A stretch of 64,000 nucleotides of DNA from Lacticaseibacillus zeae DSM 20178 = KCTC 3804 (lineage in GTDB: Bacteria; Bacillota; Bacilli; Lactobacillales; Lactobacillaceae): the NCBI RefSeq assembly GCF_000260435.1, contig NZ_BACQ01000031.1, positions 62,001 to 126,000 on the forward strand, read 5' to 3'. The position numbers and the translations under genes are program-made. Shown here piece after piece: positions 60,377 through 64,000 of the stretch. Each line of letters starts with the position of its first letter. The first letter of the stretch is position 1. The notes below the pieces were generated by a model. That model was not told the origin of the DNA and did not search any database. It saw only the letters and a program-made list of their open reading frames with translations.

Positions 60377-60973
60377 TTGACAAAAGATATTAAAGACAAC
60401 CGAAAACCGGCTACAAAAATAAACGCGTCGTCGGAAATTAAAGACCAAATTCTCCAAACGGTTCTTGTTGTTCTAGAGCAAAAAGGTCCGAAGTTTACAA
60501 CTGCCGACATTGCAAAAAAAATGGCAACCAGTAAGCGCACCGTTTATAAGTATTTTCCCAGCAAGACCGATTTAATTGACGCCACAATTGATTTTGTTTT
60601 TAGTCAACTTGGAACGACCGGCGCATCGGCGGAACATATTAAAAACATTGACCAACTATCCAGAGTTCTTAAAACTCCGCTCTCATTTAACATCGGCTTA
60701 CTCCTACACTACAGTTTTGATTTCAAAAGATTATATCCCGCTCAATGGGCAAAGATCGTGCGACTGTTGACTCAAATGGAAAATCAAATTTTGAAATTGC
60801 TGTACAAGTTTGCCCATCGACCTCTAACCTACGTCGACAAGGAAGTCTTAACGATTATGTTAACAAAGTCCATTGAACAGATCTTCGTTCAATCTTTTAC
60901 AGCGGACGACCCCAATTACTACCAGAGTGCCATGCAAAGCATGTACGAAATTATCATTTATGGTGTTGCATGA
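60377..60973 (+). CDS. TetR family regulator
   Basis: 198 residues, TTG start behind AGGGGTG. Helix-turn-helix T-T-A-D-I-A-K-K-M-A-T-S-K-R-T-V-Y-K-Y-F is TetR-like; the C-terminal part is helical. It precedes two esterase-like genes on the same strand and probably controls them and itself through the repeat at 60337. Confidence 0.9.
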   Translation: MTKDIKDNRKPATKINASSEIKDQILQTVLVVLEQKGPKFTTADIAKKMATSKRTVYKYFPSKTDLIDATIDFVFSQLGTTGASAEHIKNIDQLSRVLKTPLSFNIGLLLHYSFDFKRLYPAQWAKIVRLLTQMENQILKLLYKFAHRPLTYVDKEVLTIMLTKSIEQIFVQSFTADDPNYYQSAMQSMYEIIIYGVA

Positions 60974-61045
60974 AATCACACAGCATTCTCACCGACCAAA
61001 CAAAAGCTTCTTCGTTTCCTGTTATGTAGACGAAAGGATATTTTA

Positions 61046-62029
61046 ATGAGTAGTAACTGGAAAAAAACATTATTGATAGCTGGTGCTTTTACAGGGTTAT
61101 CGACAGCTTTAAAAGTATATTCACAGTTGCGTTATCATCGCAGTTTAAGCGCTACCTTGGTAGAAGGCGCTCTACGACTTTTCGTTAAAGACAAGCGAAC
61201 TGGTCTACAAGTAAAACAAGATCTTGCACATAAAAAGATGGTAGGTGAAAAAACTTATCATATCCCAGAGCAAATGCACTTTTTAGTTGCCATTAAAAAG
61301 ACAAAATTTAATAACATTGACATTTATGAACTCAATCCCGAGCGCAACAGCGGTACCGCCATTCTTTATCTTCACGGTGGTGCATATGCTGCTCACCCAA
61401 CGATTCAACACTGGAAAATGCTAAACAAATTAGCGCAACGGACGAATGCACGGATTATTGTGCCGATTTATACAGTTATCCCATTTGCTACTTACCACCG
61501 TGCTTATCAAACCCTGACTGCCCTTTATCAATTGCTAAAAAATGATGACCGAGTGAGGAAAATTATTTTAATGGGTGACTCAGCTGGTGGAGGAATGGCA
61601 TTGGGCTTAGCAGAATCATTTGCTGTAAAGGATTTGCCCCAGCCCGATAGCCTGATTCTTTTGTCCCCTTGGGTGGATATCACGCTATCCAACCCTGAGA
61701 CAAAAAAATTGGATACAATCGATCCAATATTAAACCGCCAAGCCCTAATTGCTAATGGACAATTATGGGCGGGAAAAACCGACCGCAAAGATTACCATCT
61801 CAGTCCACTCTTCGGAGATGTAGCACCATTAAAGAATGTCACAATTTTTGTTGGCACCCGAGAAGAATTCTATCCCGATATTCTGAAGCTAAACAAAAAG
61901 TTGAAGAAACATGGCGTTGTGACAAATCTATTCCATGGTATCGGACAAAACCACATCTACCCAATACTACCGACATGGGAGGCTCGTAACGCTATCCAAC
62001 AGATGATAGCCGTTATCTTCTCGGTCTAA
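61046..62029 (+). CDS. Alpha/beta hydrolase, HSL-type esterase
   Basis: 327 residues. An N-terminal hydrophobic segment (~9-25) may anchor it in the membrane. Oxyanion motif L-H-G-G-A near 107, nucleophile Ser in G-D-S-A-G-G-G near 182, late acid in D-P-I-L and His in N-H-I-Y-P. Members hydrolyse short acyl esters or exogenous lipophilic esters. AAAGGA precedes the ATG. It forms an operon with the TetR gene and the next esterase. Confidence 0.87.
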   Translation: MSSNWKKTLLIAGAFTGLSTALKVYSQLRYHRSLSATLVEGALRLFVKDKRTGLQVKQDLAHKKMVGEKTYHIPEQMHFLVAIKKTKFNNIDIYELNPERNSGTAILYLHGGAYAAHPTIQHWKMLNKLAQRTNARIIVPIYTVIPFATYHRAYQTLTALYQLLKNDDRVRKIILMGDSAGGGMALGLAESFAVKDLPQPDSLILLSPWVDITLSNPETKKLDTIDPILNRQALIANGQLWAGKTDRKDYHLSPLFGDVAPLKNVTIFVGTREEFYPDILKLNKKLKKHGVVTNLFHGIGQNHIYPILPTWEARNAIQQMIAVIFSV

Positions 62030-62099
62030 GCCCAAAACCGATGCTCACCCATTATTGTTTGAAAAATTTCGAGTCGCCCAAAAAGGAGCGCAATTAAAC

Positions 62100-63062
62100 A
62101 TGTCTTATATTTCTAACGATGAAATGAATCCAGAAATCAAAACAATTGGTCGAATTATTCGCCGGTTGCCACCTTTTCATAATCCCCAAAATTTTTATCG
62201 AGCGAATTGGCTAACGGATCATTTTGTAAAGGGGCACTTTCCCAAAGATCTAAACGTCAAACAAGTATTTATACAACGACCTGACAATAGCAAGATGCGA
62301 ATCCTGATCGTTAGTCCTGTCAGTCCCAAGCCGCTGGCAACGGGTGTACTTTGGTTACACGGTGGCGGCTATGCGGTTGGTCTTCCAGAAACGGATTTAC
62401 ATTATGCAAGAAAGATTCAAAACATTTCCAATTCAGTTGTCGTGATGCCTGACTATCGCCGGTCAACGGAAGCACCTTTTCCAGCAGCACTTGCTGATGC
62501 TTATCTTACATTGGTTTGGTTAAAGGAACATGCAACAGCGCTCGGCGTTAATCCCTTGCAGTTGTTTGTTGGCGGAGAAAGCGCTGGTGGCGGTCTCACA
62601 GCAGCATTGACATTATACGCACGTGATCAAAATCAAATTAAAATTGCTTTTCAAATGCCACTGTATCCCATGCTGGATGACCAGCCAACTCCTTCGTCTC
62701 TGCATAATGACGCACCGGTATGGGATGAACGCAGCAATGTCAATGCATGGAAACTATATTTAGGCAATGACTACGGGCATGAAAACGTGTCAGAATATGC
62801 GGCTCCGGCAAGAGCAAAATCTTATGAAAATCTACCACCCACCTATACCTTCATCGGAACCATTGAGCCGTTTTATCAGGAGACGCTAACATACATTTTT
62901 GCATTAAGAAAAGCTGGCGTCAAAGCTCAAATTGATATTTACAAAGGGGCATTTCACTCCTTCGATTTTTTCGCTTCCCGAACCCAATTAGCCCAAGCCG
63001 CAACAAAAAAATGGCAGAAAGCGTTTAAATATGCGTCAAACCATTACTACTCAACAAAATAA
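62100..63062 (+). CDS. Alpha/beta hydrolase, HSL-type esterase
   Basis: 320 residues from the ATG at 62100 (AAAGGAG 11 bases upstream); the longer frame from TTG 62055 is less likely. Full H-G-G-G-Y oxyanion motif, G-E-S-A-G-G-G nucleophile elbow, and the catalytic His in F-H-S-F-D. Soluble, unlike the partner. A tandem of related esterases under a TetR suggests response to an ester or aromatic compound. Confidence 0.88.
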   Translation: MSYISNDEMNPEIKTIGRIIRRLPPFHNPQNFYRANWLTDHFVKGHFPKDLNVKQVFIQRPDNSKMRILIVSPVSPKPLATGVLWLHGGGYAVGLPETDLHYARKIQNISNSVVVMPDYRRSTEAPFPAALADAYLTLVWLKEHATALGVNPLQLFVGGESAGGGLTAALTLYARDQNQIKIAFQMPLYPMLDDQPTPSSLHNDAPVWDERSNVNAWKLYLGNDYGHENVSEYAAPARAKSYENLPPTYTFIGTIEPFYQETLTYIFALRKAGVKAQIDIYKGAFHSFDFFASRTQLAQAATKKWQKAFKYASNHYYSTK

Positions 63063-63086
63063 ATTCTGTCATTTGCTTAAATTCTA

Positions 63087-63133
63087 AAAGAGGCATTGAA
63101 ATCCCGAAAAAACCGGAATTTCAATGCCTTTTC
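63087..63133. terminator. Terminator between esterase and antitoxin genes
   Basis: AGGCATTGAAAT and ATTTCAATGCCT flank a ~15-base loop, T-run on the plus strand. Confidence 0.88.
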
Positions 63134-63208
63134 TTGACCTCGCTACTCTTGCTTAAGAATGAGTCCTGGCAATTTCCCTTAAGTAAGCAGTTAATAACAG
63201 CACATCTC

Positions 63209-63823
63209 TTAGACAACACAATCACCTGCAGCGAGAACCTCCAAAAGCTTGGTTAAATTGCTATGGGGGTACAACTGGTCTTTAAGCTTAACAAGTTTCT
63301 CATAAGACCTATTATCTTGTCCATAATCATCAAGATAATTTTTAAACGCTTCATTACGCGTATATGGCGCAATATCAGGACGTTCCCAGACATCGAGCAA
63401 CGTTCTTTCCACTGAGTAAGTTGGCACAATATTCATGTGGGGCGTTTCAACAGAGACAATCCCCGGCGAATAGCGACTTGAGACATAATAGATGGGCACA
63501 ATACCGTGCTCCTCTAATCGTGAGTGATGATAGCCATATGGGAAAGCCATGACGAATCGATTCGGCATTAAATCAGTCAACCCAAACAGATACAACGAAG
63601 TTTCAAGCGCAAAAACGCCCCTGCTATAGCGTTGCGAAAGAATCGCAAAATCATCCCATGTATAACCATCTTCAATATAAACGCCGCGCGCCTCACGCGA
63701 AATCCGGCCATTCTTGATAGCTTGTGTAAGCATTGACGAAGAAACGCCGTAACGGGATGCCGTGCCACTGACGAAGGTATGATGTTTCTCCAACAATGCA
63801 TCGAGTCCTTTACCTTCAGTCAT
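63209..63823 (-). CDS. AbiEi-type (type IV) antitoxin, orphan
   Basis: 204 residues from the ATG at 63823 (GAGGAGG six bases upstream). An N-terminal winged helix (V-S-G-T-A-S-R-Y-G-V-S-S-S-M-L-T-Q-A-I) is followed by the antitoxin core: G-V-Y-I-E-D-G, F-A-L-E-T-S-L-Y-L-F-G-L-T, and V-P-T-Y-S-V-E-R-T-L-L-D. In AbiE systems this regulator is followed by a nucleotidyltransferase toxin AbiEii; none lies downstream here, only a convergent esterase. Upstream is a 47-bp palindrome, likely its operator. Confidence 0.85.
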   Translation of the reverse strand: MTEGKGLDALLEKHHTFVSGTASRYGVSSSMLTQAIKNGRISREARGVYIEDGYTWDDFAILSQRYSRGVFALETSLYLFGLTDLMPNRFVMAFPYGYHHSRLEEHGIVPIYYVSSRYSPGIVSVETPHMNIVPTYSVERTLLDVWERPDIAPYTRNEAFKNYLDDYGQDNRSYEKLVKLKDQLYPHSNLTKLLEVLAAGDCVV

Positions 63824-63840
63824 AAACAACCTCCTCATTT

Positions 63841-63887
63841 TGTTGCTATATACCTTGTATATTCAATATACAAGGTATATAGCAACA
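63841..63887. promoter_or_regulatory. 47-bp perfect palindrome, probable antitoxin operator
   Basis: Arms of 23 bases (TGTTGCTATATACCTTG then TATATT, and its complement) flank a single C. It lies 17 bases upstream of the antitoxin start and contains promoter-like TTGTAT and TATATA, so binding would autorepress the gene. It could also extrude as a cruciform. Confidence 0.75.
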
Positions 63888-64000
63888 ATTCAAGGAAAAG
63901 CTGTTTGAACGGGAAAAGTTGACTCCCGTCTCTGACCTCTTTAAAGCAGTCACGAACAACACCAAAAATGACTCGCAGTCAGAAAAAATCCAGACTGCGA
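63883..64000 (+). other. Open frame at the window edge, undecided
   Basis: From 63883 the plus strand is open to the window end (K-E-K-L-F-E-R-E-K-L then V-S-D-L-F-K-A-V) without a clear start. An 8-bp inverted repeat (TCGCAGTC / GACTGCGA) ends the window. Too short to assign. Confidence 0.25.

Noticed and set aside
63841-63887. The palindrome as a CRISPR repeat or IS end
   Set aside because: It is a single perfect inverted repeat without spacers, transposase or target duplication; its place at the antitoxin promoter explains it better.

Overview
The window looks like chromosome of a Lacticaseibacillus species (casei / paracasei / rhamnosus group). The clearest marker is a Crp/Fnr regulator with cysteines at residues 5 and 102, the arrangement described for FLP of L. 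casei. Strong Shine-Dalgarno sites, cre boxes, GPH-type sugar carriers, C26 peptidases and DUF6483/DUF3100-type proteins fit the same group. No rRNA, tRNA, CRISPR array, transposase or prophage block was seen.

Layout. 1-1387: end of a lysine-pathway operon (dapA', dapB). 1417-6405: accessory block with a 715-residue peptidoglycan-hydrolase-like protein without signal peptide, preceded by two LexA-type (SOS) boxes, then two equal-sized membrane proteins and small unknowns. 6455-12241: TetR/DHA2 efflux pair, DUF4260, type II NADH dehydrogenase, a promoter-RNA-terminator unit and a CPBP protease. 12268-15728: FLP regulator, ferritin/Dps-like protein, metal chaperone and P-type metal ATPase. 16205-17299: dipeptide-epimerase-like enzyme. 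17770-21108: complete circular bacteriocin operon (precursor, large membrane protein, SpoIIM/DUF95 protein, ABC ATPase, membrane protein, immunity-type peptide). 21618-25229: OpuC-type osmolyte ABC importer. 25681-33918: catabolic genes (C26 amidase, APC permease, RidA, frameshifted Cys/Met lyase, YheO-type regulator, DUF3100 pair, amidohydrolase, TSUP carrier). 34310-40508: TetR/MMPL pair and a second DHA2 exporter. 40727-59336: glycan and uronate locus. 59427-64000: DUF6483, TetR with two esterases, and an orphan AbiEi antitoxin preceded by a 47-bp palindrome.

The glycan locus links GH43, GH59 and GH30 glycosidases and GPH carriers to a full glucuronate route (UxaC, UxuB, UxuA, two KdgK, KdgA). 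A GntR regulator and four copies of one operator (core TACTAATATAT) tie the parts together, and cre boxes lie beside them. It is partly decayed: GH59 is frameshifted, and a deletion has fused one carrier to a GH30 gene lacking its 5' end.

Main discoveries. (i) Three separate antagonism-type systems: the SOS-box lysin-like gene, the circular bacteriocin, and a GG-leader two-peptide bacteriocin (one peptide only 59 codons) inside the uronate locus with a cre box by its promoter. (ii) A ~190-bp multibranched repeat in three copies whose stems covary while junctions are conserved, each copy about 40 bp downstream of a terminator. (iii) A second long-hairpin repeat family. (iv) Apparent ATT and ATC start codons placed behind good ribosome binding sites.
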